Assembly: GCA_013813135.1 (NCBI GenBank) | Contig: JACCSF010000116.1 | Coordinates: 1 to 5,017 of the forward strand | Reading direction: 5' to 3' | From: Thermoleophilaceae bacterium | GTDB taxonomy: Bacteria > Actinomycetota > Thermoleophilia > Solirubrobacterales > Thermoleophilaceae | DNA: 5,017 bases | Shown: positions 1 through 5,017 of the stretch, in pieces | Position numbering within the stretch: position 1 is the stretch's first letter | How the letters are laid out: each line of letters begins with the position of its first letter | Made by a program: the position numbers and the translations under genes | Notes under the pieces: model-generated | What the model was told of the DNA's origin: nothing | What the model saw: the letters and a program-made list of their open reading frames with translations, nothing else | Databases searched by the model: none

Positions 1-1509
1 CCGGGCACGATGAGCCCGTTCCAGCACGGTGAGGTGTTCGTGACCGAGGACGGCGCCGAGACCGACCTCGACCTGGGGCACTACGAGCGCTTCACGGACG
101 TCAACACCAGCCGCGCCTCCAACGCGACGGCCGGCGCCATCTACAACTCGGTGATTCGTCGCGAGCGCCGCGGCGACTACCTCGGCGGCACCGTCCAGGT
201 GATCCCGCACATCACCGACGAGATCAAGAACCGCATCAAGCTGGTGGCGGAGTCCACCGACGTCGACATCGTGATCACCGAGATCGGCGGCACGGTGGGC
301 GACATCGAGTCGCTGCCGTTCCTGGAGGCGCTGCGCCAGTTCCACTCCGACCTCGGGCGCGACCGCTGCATGTTCGTCCACCTCACGCTTGTGCCCTTCC
401 TCGGGCACGCGGGCGAGCTGAAGACCAAGCCGACCCAGCACTCCGTGCAGGAGCTGAGGCGGATCGGCATCCAGCCGGACATGGTCATGTGCCGCTCGGA
501 GGAGGCCCTGGGAGACGAAATCCGCGAGAAGATCGCGCTGTTCGCGAACCTCCCGGTGGCGTCAGTCGTGTCGGCTCGGGACGTCGATTCGATCTACAAG
601 GTCCCGCTCGAGTTCGCGCACGAGGGCGTCGCAGACCGAGTGCTCTCGCACTTCGGGATCGAGGCTCCGGCCCCGGACCTCACCGACTGGAAGGAGCTGG
701 TCCAACGCATCGGCTCGGCGACCAACTCGGTGCGCATCGCCCTGGTCGGCAAGTACAACCAGCTGGCGGACGCCTACCTGTCGGTGATCGAGGCGCTCAA
801 CCACGCCGGCACCCACCACGGCGGCAAGGTGGAGGTGCACTGGGTCGACTCCGAGCGGCTCACCGAGGGCGAGGTGGAGGCCGAGCTGGCCACCTGCGAC
901 GGCATCCTCGTGCCGGGCGGCTTCGGCGTGCGCGGTATCGAGGGCAAGATCAAGGCGGCGCGCTTCGCGCGTGAGCACGACGTGCCGTACCTGGGCATCT
1001 GCCTCGGCATGCAGATCGCGGTGTCCGAGTTCGCCCGCCACGTGGCCGGCATGGACGGCGCCAACTCGACCGAGTTCGACCCGGAGACGCCCTACCCGGT
1101 CATCGACCTGCTGCCGGAGCAGAAGGAGGTCCGCGACATGGGCGGCACGATGCGCCTGGGCGCCGATCCGGTGAAGCTCCACGAGGACACGCGCGCCCGC
1201 GAGATCTACGCCGAGGCGGTCATCTACGAGCGCCACCGCCACCGCTACGAGGTCAACAACCACCTGCGCAAGCGCCTGGAGCAGGCCGGCCTGGTGTTCA
1301 GCGGAACATCACCCGACGACCGCCTGGTCGAGGTGATCGAGCTGCCCGAACACCCCTTCTTCGTGGCCTCCCAGTACCACCCCGAGTTCAAGTCACGCCC
1401 GCTGCGCCCGCAGCCGCTGTTCCGCGACTTCGTGGGAGCGGCGATGGAGCGCGGCGCGGAGCGCGCGCCCGAAGTAGAGCCCGCGGTGCGGGCCGAGACG
1501 CACGCGTAG
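1..1509 (+). CDS. pyrG: CTP synthase (glutamine-hydrolysing), 5'-truncated by window edge
   Basis: Makes CTP from UTP, ATP and glutamine in the cytoplasm, the last step of de novo pyrimidine nucleotide synthesis. The frame is open from base 1 and reads PGTMSPFQHGEVF, which aligns with about residue 49 onward of E. coli PyrG, so the ATG at base 10 is internal and about 50 N-terminal codons with the P-loop lie upstream. The synthetase domain (to about base 670) shows TEDGAETDLDLGHYERF and EIGGTVGDIESLPF. The class I glutamine amidotransferase domain (about 730-1440) shows GGFGVRG, the nucleophile Cys in GICLGMQ (codon at 1000) and the His/Glu pair in QYHPEF (codons at 1378 and 1384), so the catalytic triad is complete. 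The tail after FVGAA is 21 residues, somewhat longer than in E. coli and charged. TAG stop. The next gene begins 29 nt later from its own promoter. Confidence 0.98.
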   Translation, partial: PGTMSPFQHGEVFVTEDGAETDLDLGHYERFTDVNTSRASNATAGAIYNSVIRRERRGDYLGGTVQVIPHITDEIKNRIKLVAESTDVDIVITEIGGTVGDIESLPFLEALRQFHSDLGRDRCMFVHLTLVPFLGHAGELKTKPTQHSVQELRRIGIQPDMVMCRSEEALGDEIREKIALFANLPVASVVSARDVDSIYKVPLEFAHEGVADRVLSHFGIEAPAPDLTDWKELVQRIGSATNSVRIALVGKYNQLADAYLSVIEALNHAGTHHGGKVEVHWVDSERLTEGEVEAELATCDGILVPGGFGVRGIEGKIKAARFAREHDVPYLGICLGMQIAVSEFARHVAGMDGANSTEFDPETPYPVIDLLPEQKEVRDMGGTMRLGADPVKLHEDTRAREIYAEAVIYERHRHRYEVNNHLRKRLEQAGLVFSGTSPDDRLVEVIELPEHPFFVASQYHPEFKSRPLRPQPLFRDFVGAAMERGAERAPEVEPAVRAETHA

Positions 1510-1525
1510 CGCGCAGCGACCCCGG

Positions 1526-1531
1526 TAGCCT
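1526..1531 (+). promoter_or_regulatory. Putative -10 element (TAGCCT) for leaderless mRNA of the M20 peptidase
   Basis: TAGCCT matches the actinobacterial -10 pattern TANNNT and is followed by exactly 7 nt (1532-1538) before the GTG start at 1539. That is the usual distance from a -10 element to the transcription start, so the transcript would begin at the start codon. There is no purine-rich Shine-Dalgarno sequence before the GTG, which agrees with leaderless translation. I see no convincing -35 box. The same geometry recurs before fpg. This is inferred from sequence only. Confidence 0.6.
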
Positions 1532-1538
1532 GCGCCCC

Positions 1539-2684
1539 GTGACCGTTCGCCCGCTTCAGAGCGCCTCCACCGCCGAGCGGGAGCGCCTTCTCGACGACTT
1601 CATTCGCCTGTGCGAGATCGAGAGTCCCTCGCGGAACGAGCGGGCCGTGGCGGATGCCGTGCGAGCGGAGCTCGAGGGCCTCGGCCTCCACGTCGAGGAG
1701 GACGGCAGCGCGTCGGACACCGGCTCCAACGTCGGCAACCTGCTCGCCCGCATCGAGGGGCCGGAGGGCGCGCGCACGATTCTGCTGTGCGCCCACCTCG
1801 ACACCGTGCCGCTGGCCGGTCCCGTCGAGGTGACCCGGGAGAACGGCGTGCTCAGCAACCGCTACGACGCGATCCTCGGCGCCGACAACAAGGCGGCCGT
1901 GGCCACCATCCTGGCCGCCGCCCGCCGCCTCACCGCCGAGGGCGCGCCCGTGGGCGTGGAGCTGCTGTTCACCACCTGCGAGGAGCAGGCGCTCGCGGGC
2001 GCCAAGGCGTTCGACCCCGCGGGGCTGCGCTCGGAGTTCGGCTACGTCTTCGACCACGCCTCGCCGATCGGCGAGCTCGTGACCGCCTCCCCGACCTACT
2101 ACCGGCTCGAGGCCGCCTTCCGCGGCAAGGCCGCCCACGCCGGCATCCGCCCCGAGGCGGGCCACAACGCGATCGTCGCCGCGGCGAGGGCGATCGCGGC
2201 CATTCAGATGGGCCGCCTCGACGAGTACACCACCGCCAACGTCGGGCAGATCGAGGGCGGCACCGCGGCGAACGTCGTGGCCGAGCGCTGCAGGGTCGTG
2301 CTCGAGACGCGCAGCCTCGACGACGCGCGCGCGGGGGAGGTCGTCAGCTCCATGGTCGACGCGTTCTCGGAGTCCGCCAGCGATCTCGAGTGCGATGTCG
2401 AGACCGCCGTCGAGCGCCTGTTCCGCGGCTACAGGCTCGCCCGCACCGCCCCCGTCACCGAGGTGGCCGCCGAGGCGCTGCGATCGATCGACATCGAGCC
2501 GGTCTACATCAACACCGGCGGGGGCAGCGACGCCAACGCGCTCGTGGCCGCCGACCTGCCCGTGCTCAACATCGCGAACGGCACCGAGGGCAACCACCAG
2601 CCCGACGAGTCGGTCACCGTCGACGCCCTGGAGACCACGCTCGACCTCACCCTCGCGATCGTCGCCGCGAGCGTCCGCGCCTGA
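1539..2684 (+). CDS. M20-family zinc metallopeptidase, PepT-like (tripeptidase-like)
   Basis: A 381-residue cytosolic-type protein without signal peptide or membrane segment. It probably removes N-terminal residues from short peptides; the substrate cannot be read from sequence. The two-metal site of clan MH is complete: His86 and Asp88 in CAHLDTV, bridging Asp116 in GADNKAA, catalytic Glu148 with ligand Glu149 in TTCEEQ, Asp172 in VFDHAS and His353 in EGNHQPDE. The lid/dimerisation domain spans roughly residues 185-290 and holds GKAAHAGIRPEAGHNAI and the GGTAANVV loop. TGGGSDAN stands where E. coli PepT has RGGTDG; this Gly-rich form is typical of 'PepT-like' proteins, so true tripeptidase activity is uncertain. 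The GTG start is chosen because it sits 7 nt after a TAGCCT -10 element and matches the family length. The downstream Nudix gene begins 3 nt after its TGA stop, suggesting co-transcription. Other M20 functions (carboxypeptidase, deacylase) are less likely but possible. Confidence 0.9.
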   Translation: MTVRPLQSASTAERERLLDDFIRLCEIESPSRNERAVADAVRAELEGLGLHVEEDGSASDTGSNVGNLLARIEGPEGARTILLCAHLDTVPLAGPVEVTRENGVLSNRYDAILGADNKAAVATILAAARRLTAEGAPVGVELLFTTCEEQALAGAKAFDPAGLRSEFGYVFDHASPIGELVTASPTYYRLEAAFRGKAAHAGIRPEAGHNAIVAAARAIAAIQMGRLDEYTTANVGQIEGGTAANVVAERCRVVLETRSLDDARAGEVVSSMVDAFSESASDLECDVETAVERLFRGYRLARTAPVTEVAAEALRSIDIEPVYINTGGGSDANALVAADLPVLNIANGTEGNHQPDESVTVDALETTLDLTLAIVAASVRA

Positions 2685-2687
2685 CGA

Positions 2688-3155
2688 ATGGCCTTCGAGC
2701 GCAGCTACGACGACGGCGAGGAGGCCGAGCGCGAGCTGGTCGCCCACCCCGGCGCCGTGGCGGTGGTGGCCCACGACGGCGAGCGACTGTTCCTGGTGCG
2801 CCAGCCGAGGGAGGCGGTGGGGGAGCCCGACCTGCTCGAGCTGCCCGCCGGCAAGCTCGACGAGGAGGGCGAGAGCCCGCTCGGCACGGCCAAGCGCGAC
2901 CTGGCCGAGGAGATCGGCAAGGGCGCCCGCGACTGGAGCCACCTGACCAGCTTCTACACCTCACCCGGCTTCGCCGACGAGGAGTGCCACGTGTACCTGG
3001 CCACCGGCCTCTATGACGACAGCGCGCACGCCGAAGACACCGAGCGCATCGAGATCGTCGAGGTGCCGCTCACGGAGCTGGACGGCGCGATCCAGCAGTG
3101 CCGGGACGCGAAATCGCTGGTCGGGCTGCTGTGGTTTCGCGCGTTCTGTGCGTGA
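2688..3155 (+). CDS. Nudix hydrolase, ADP-ribose pyrophosphatase-like
   Basis: A 155-residue cytosolic enzyme likely to hydrolyse ADP-ribose or related nucleoside diphosphate sugars to AMP and a sugar phosphate. An N-terminal strand region (residues 20-40, HPGAVAVVAHDGERLFLVRQ) leads to ELPAGKLDE and the Nudix box (residues 55-78). SFYTSPGFADEE (88-99) follows, with Pro93 about 15 residues beyond the box, the known marker of ADP-ribose hydrolases, and acidic residues 97-99 on the catalytic loop. The box is unusual: one residue more than Gx5E between Gly55 and Glu62, and Asp71 in place of the first Glu of REUxEE (RDLAEEIGK). The change is conservative and the metal-binding Glu74 and Glu75 are kept, so activity is plausible. 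ATG begins 3 nt after the peptidase TGA with no Shine-Dalgarno sequence or -10 element, so translation is probably coupled. A Nudix gene of this type between pyrG and xerD is an actinobacterial arrangement. Confidence 0.9.
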   Translation: MAFERSYDDGEEAERELVAHPGAVAVVAHDGERLFLVRQPREAVGEPDLLELPAGKLDEEGESPLGTAKRDLAEEIGKGARDWSHLTSFYTSPGFADEECHVYLATGLYDDSAHAEDTERIEIVEVPLTELDGAIQQCRDAKSLVGLLWFRAFCA

Positions 3156-3162
3156 GCCGCAC
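3148..3162. repeat. Short inverted repeat over the Nudix stop codon
   Basis: GTGCG (3148-3152) and CGCAC (3158-3162) form a perfect 5-bp inverted repeat with a TGAGC loop that contains the TGA stop of the Nudix gene. It is short, has no T-run after it and is weak as a terminator. It shares the words GTGAGC and CGCACG with the longer palindrome 30 nt downstream. In such GC-rich DNA chance is a real explanation. Confidence 0.3.
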
Positions 3163-3186
3163 GTTGCAGCCGCAAGGGATGCCCGC

Positions 3187-3209
3187 CGCTCGCACGAACC
3201 GTGTGAGCG
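3187..3209. promoter_or_regulatory. 9-bp palindrome abutting the xerD start codon (possible operator or RNA hairpin)
   Basis: CGCTCGCAC (3187-3195), loop GAACC (3196-3200) and GTGTGAGCG (3201-3209) pair over 9 positions with one G-T pair. The right arm ends at the base before the xerD ATG at 3210. On RNA reading through from the Nudix gene this hairpin would sit directly in front of the start codon and could hinder initiation. On DNA it could be a dimer-binding operator. The hexamer AACCGT (3197-3202) lies 7 nt before the ATG, as in the two leaderless promoters of this window, but lacks the first T of TANNNT. No T-run follows, so it is not a standard terminator. Function is unproven. Confidence 0.4.
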
Positions 3210-4154
3210 ATGGCCACCATCGAGCATCCTCTCGTCGAAGGGCGCTTCGAGCACCTGGTGCTCGATTTCCTCGCCTACCTGGAGTTCGAGCGCGGGTTGT
3301 CCCGCAACACCCTCGAGGCGTACCGCGGCGACCTGCTGCAGCTGGGCCGCTTCCTCGCGGAGCGCGAGGTGTCGGCACTCGACGCGAGCCCGGCTGACGT
3401 CAGCGACTTCCTGACCAAGCTGGCCGCCGGCGACGCCGACCACCGGCCCGCATCGCCGGCGACCATCCACCGCAAGTCCGCCTGCCTGCGCTCGTTCTAC
3501 CGCCACCTGCGCCGCGAGGGGCTGCGCGAATCAGATCCCACCGCCACGCTCAGCGCCCCCCGACGCAGCCGCAAGCTGCCTCAGGTGCTCACTCGCGGCG
3601 AAGTCGAGCGGCTGCTGTCGCAGCCGCGCGGCACCGACCCGCACGCGCTGCGCGATCGCGCGCTGCTGGAGACCATGTACGCATCCGGGCTTAGGGCGTC
3701 CGAGGCGATTGGACTCGAGATCGACGACCTGGACTTCGAGGAGCGCGTGCTGCGGGCGCGCGGCAAGGGGTCGAAGGAGCGCATCGTGCCGATCGGCCAG
3801 GCGGCGCTGCGCGCGCTCGGCATCTACCTCGAGCGAGGCCGCCCGAGGCTCGTCAAGGACAGCGTCGAGCCGCACCTGTTCGTCAACTTCCGAGGCGGGC
3901 AGCTCACCCGCCAGGGGCTCTACAAGATCGTGCGCCGCCACGCGCTGACGGCTGGCCTGGCCGACCGCATGAGCCCGCACACCCTGCGCCACACCTTCGC
4001 CACGCACCTGCTGGCCGGTGGCTGCGACCTGCGCTCGGTGCAGGAGATGCTCGGCCACGCCGACGTCTCGACGACGCAGCTCTACACCCACCTGTCGAGC
4101 GAGCGGCTCAAGGACGTCTACTTCAAGGCCCACCCGCGCGCGACGGTCGCGTAA
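3210..4154 (+). CDS. xerD: Site-specific tyrosine recombinase XerD
   Basis: A 314-residue recombinase that, with a XerC partner, would resolve chromosome dimers at dif. The N-terminal SAM-like core-binding domain (about residues 12-105) contains FLAYLEFERGLSRNTLEAY, typical of Xer proteins. The catalytic domain (about 120-305) carries the full hexad: Arg162 (ASGLRASE), Lys186 (RGKGSKER), His257 and Arg260 (SPHTLRHTFATH), His283 (MLGHADVSTTQ) and the nucleophile Tyr292 (LYTHLSSERL). The C-terminus YFKAHPRA is the usual Xer ending. The start is fixed on the upstream side: an in-frame TGA lies two codons before the ATG (3204-3206). XerD rather than XerC is inferred from its place after pyrG and the Nudix gene, as in mycobacteria. 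Arg162 uses AGG after CTT, two codons rare in this window, with no visible consequence. The TAA stop is part of the putative fpg -10 element. Confidence 0.95.
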   Translation: MATIEHPLVEGRFEHLVLDFLAYLEFERGLSRNTLEAYRGDLLQLGRFLAEREVSALDASPADVSDFLTKLAAGDADHRPASPATIHRKSACLRSFYRHLRREGLRESDPTATLSAPRRSRKLPQVLTRGEVERLLSQPRGTDPHALRDRALLETMYASGLRASEAIGLEIDDLDFEERVLRARGKGSKERIVPIGQAALRALGIYLERGRPRLVKDSVEPHLFVNFRGGQLTRQGLYKIVRRHALTAGLADRMSPHTLRHTFATHLLAGGCDLRSVQEMLGHADVSTTQLYTHLSSERLKDVYFKAHPRATVA

Positions 4155-4157
4155 CGT
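4152..4157 (+). promoter_or_regulatory. Putative -10 element (TAACGT) for leaderless fpg mRNA
   Basis: TAACGT fits TANNNT and is followed by 7 nt (4158-4164) before the fpg GTG at 4165, the same spacing as before the M20 peptidase. Its first three bases are the xerD TAA stop codon. A GGAGG at 4159-4163 lies only one base before the GTG, too close to act as a Shine-Dalgarno sequence for it, so a transcript starting at the GTG is the simpler reading. No clear -35 box is seen in the xerD 3' end. Confidence 0.55.
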
Positions 4158-4164
4158 CGGAGGA

Positions 4165-5010
4165 GTGCCGGAGCTCCCCGAGGTAGAGACGATTCGCCTC
4201 CAGCTGGCCCCCGCTTTGGAGGGGCGGCGCATCGACGGCGTGGAGGTGCGCGACGCGCGCTGGTCCGAGCCCGCGCCTCCGGAGGCGATCGACGACGCCC
4301 TGCGCGGCCGGCTGATCGAGCAGGTCGCCCGTCGCGGGAAGTATCTGATCGTCTCGCTCGGGGACGACGTGCATCTGGTCATGCACCTGCGCATGACCGG
4401 CAACCTGCTGCTCATCGAAGGAGCGGAGCACCCGCCCCTTCACACGCGGGTGGCCGTGCAGCTGGACGACGGCCGGCGGCTGCTGTTCGTCGATGTCCGC
4501 CGCTTCGGCACCGGGGACGTCCTGCTCGGCAGCGACGCGCTCGCCGAGTACTTCGAGTCGCGGCTGGGCGTGGAGCCGCTCAGCGCCGACTTCACCTCCG
4601 AGGCGCTGCGCGCGATGGCGCGCGGGCGCAAGCAGCCGGTCAAGGCCTTCCTGCTCAACCAGGAGCGGATCGCCGGCGTGGGGAACATCTACGCCGACGA
4701 GGCGCTCTTCCGCGCACGCATCCATCCGCTGCGATCTGTCGGCACCCTCAAGCGGGACCAGATCGAGGCCCTGCGCGCCGGGGTGGTCGAGTCGCTCGAG
4801 CTCGGCATCGACTCGAAGGGCGCCTCGATCGACGACTACCGCCATCTCGACGGCGCGCGCGGCAGCTTCCAGGACCGCTTCCTGGTCCACACGCGCGCGG
4901 GCGAGCCCTGTCCGCGCTGCGGCACGCCGATCGAGAAGCTGCGCGCCGCGGGCCGCGGCACCTACGTCTGCCCGAACTGCCAGCGGCGCCCGCGCGTCAG
5001 GCGGCGCTGA
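4165..5010 (+). CDS. fpg: Formamidopyrimidine-DNA glycosylase / AP lyase (MutM)
   Basis: A 281-residue base-excision repair enzyme that removes 8-oxoguanine and formamidopyrimidines and cuts the abasic site by beta,delta-elimination. The GTG start is certain because the catalytic amine is the N-terminal proline: MPELPEVET gives Pro2, Glu3 and Glu6. Other conserved residues are Lys59 (RRGKY), the helix-filling trio Met77 (HLRMTGN), Arg112 and Phe114 (DVRRFG), Asn174 in the GVGNIYADE helix-two-turn-helix, and a C-terminal zinc finger with Cys249, Cys252, Cys269 and Cys272 and the DNA-contacting Arg264 (GRGTYVCPNC). DVRRFG replaces the more common DPRRFG, a minor difference. Length and domain order are normal, and the intact trio and zinc finger favour Fpg over the related Nei enzymes. 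It lies 10 nt after xerD, probably with its own leaderless promoter plus read-through. The TGA stop is 7 bases from the window end. Confidence 0.97.
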   Translation: MPELPEVETIRLQLAPALEGRRIDGVEVRDARWSEPAPPEAIDDALRGRLIEQVARRGKYLIVSLGDDVHLVMHLRMTGNLLLIEGAEHPPLHTRVAVQLDDGRRLLFVDVRRFGTGDVLLGSDALAEYFESRLGVEPLSADFTSEALRAMARGRKQPVKAFLLNQERIAGVGNIYADEALFRARIHPLRSVGTLKRDQIEALRAGVVESLELGIDSKGASIDDYRHLDGARGSFQDRFLVHTRAGEPCPRCGTPIEKLRAAGRGTYVCPNCQRRPRVRRR

Positions 5011-5017
5011 CAGGGGC

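Noticed and set aside
10..12. ATG at base 10 as the pyrG start
   Set aside because: The three preceding codons are in frame and encode PGT, matching the internal family motif PGTMSP; the true start is upstream of the window.
562..1263. 233-codon minus-strand open frame inside pyrG
   Set aside because: Antisense of conserved CTP synthase sequence, Val/Leu/Asp/Arg-rich with no domain signature.
1245..2942. 565-codon open frame on the minus strand spanning the end of pyrG, the peptidase and most of the Nudix gene
   Set aside because: It opposes three well-supported genes, has low-complexity Gly/Ala/Val/Arg/His-rich composition with no recognisable domain, and is the expected antisense shadow of high-GC coding DNA.
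1610..3016. 468-codon + strand open frame in an alternative frame across the peptidase and Nudix genes
   Set aside because: Extremely Arg/Gly-rich translation with no motifs; the overlapping frames carry complete catalytic sites of known families.
3156..3209. Rho-independent terminator or dif site between the Nudix gene and xerD
   Set aside because: The hairpins lack a following T-run, and there is no AT-rich 28-bp dif-like sequence with paired Xer arms.
4159..4163. GGAGG as a Shine-Dalgarno sequence for fpg
   Set aside because: Only one base separates it from the GTG, far below the usual 5-9 nt spacing, and no alternative start fits the protein family.
4018..4164. In-frame N-terminal extension of fpg into xerD
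   Set aside because: Open only by chance in GC-rich DNA. Fpg needs proline directly after the initiator methionine as its catalytic residue, which fixes the GTG at 4165.
1..5017. Mobile element, CRISPR array, tRNA/rRNA or an undescribed multi-gene system
   Set aside because: No direct-repeat array, terminal inverted repeats, transposase or RNA gene was seen. The only recombinase is a normal chromosomal XerD in a conserved neighbourhood, and base composition is uniform by eye.

Overview
This is an ordinary chromosomal housekeeping segment from a very GC-rich bacterium. All five genes lie on the + strand and are tightly packed. The gene set pyrG - Nudix hydrolase - xerD matches a gene order known from Actinomycetota (for example pyrG, an ADP-ribose pyrophosphatase and xerD in Mycobacterium tuberculosis). 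GC bias, GTG starts and two leaderless-type promoters fit the same phylum. A deep actinobacterial class such as Thermoleophilia is my guess, not something the sequence proves.

Layout: (1) 1-1509, CTP synthase pyrG, missing about its first 50 codons at the window edge. (2) 1539-2684, an M20-family PepT-like metallopeptidase, starting with GTG 7 nt after a TAGCCT -10 element. (3) 2688-3155, a Nudix hydrolase of the ADP-ribose pyrophosphatase type, 3 nt after the peptidase stop and probably co-transcribed with it. (4) 3156-3209, a 54-nt gap with two small inverted repeats, one ending directly at the next start codon. (5) 3210-4154, tyrosine recombinase xerD with all six catalytic residues. (6) 4165-5010, formamidopyrimidine-DNA glycosylase (fpg/mutM), complete, with a TAACGT -10 element whose first three bases are the xerD stop codon. 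The last 7 bases hold nothing.

The genes share no single pathway: CTP synthesis, peptide breakdown, nucleotide-sugar clean-up, chromosome-dimer resolution and repair of oxidised guanine. The peptidase-Nudix pair looks like a two-gene unit with its own promoter, inserted between pyrG and xerD. I see no mobile element, CRISPR array, RNA gene, defence system or undescribed multi-gene system. The points worth a second look are the repeated TANNNT-N7-GTG start architecture, the palindrome at the xerD start, and a non-canonical Nudix box.
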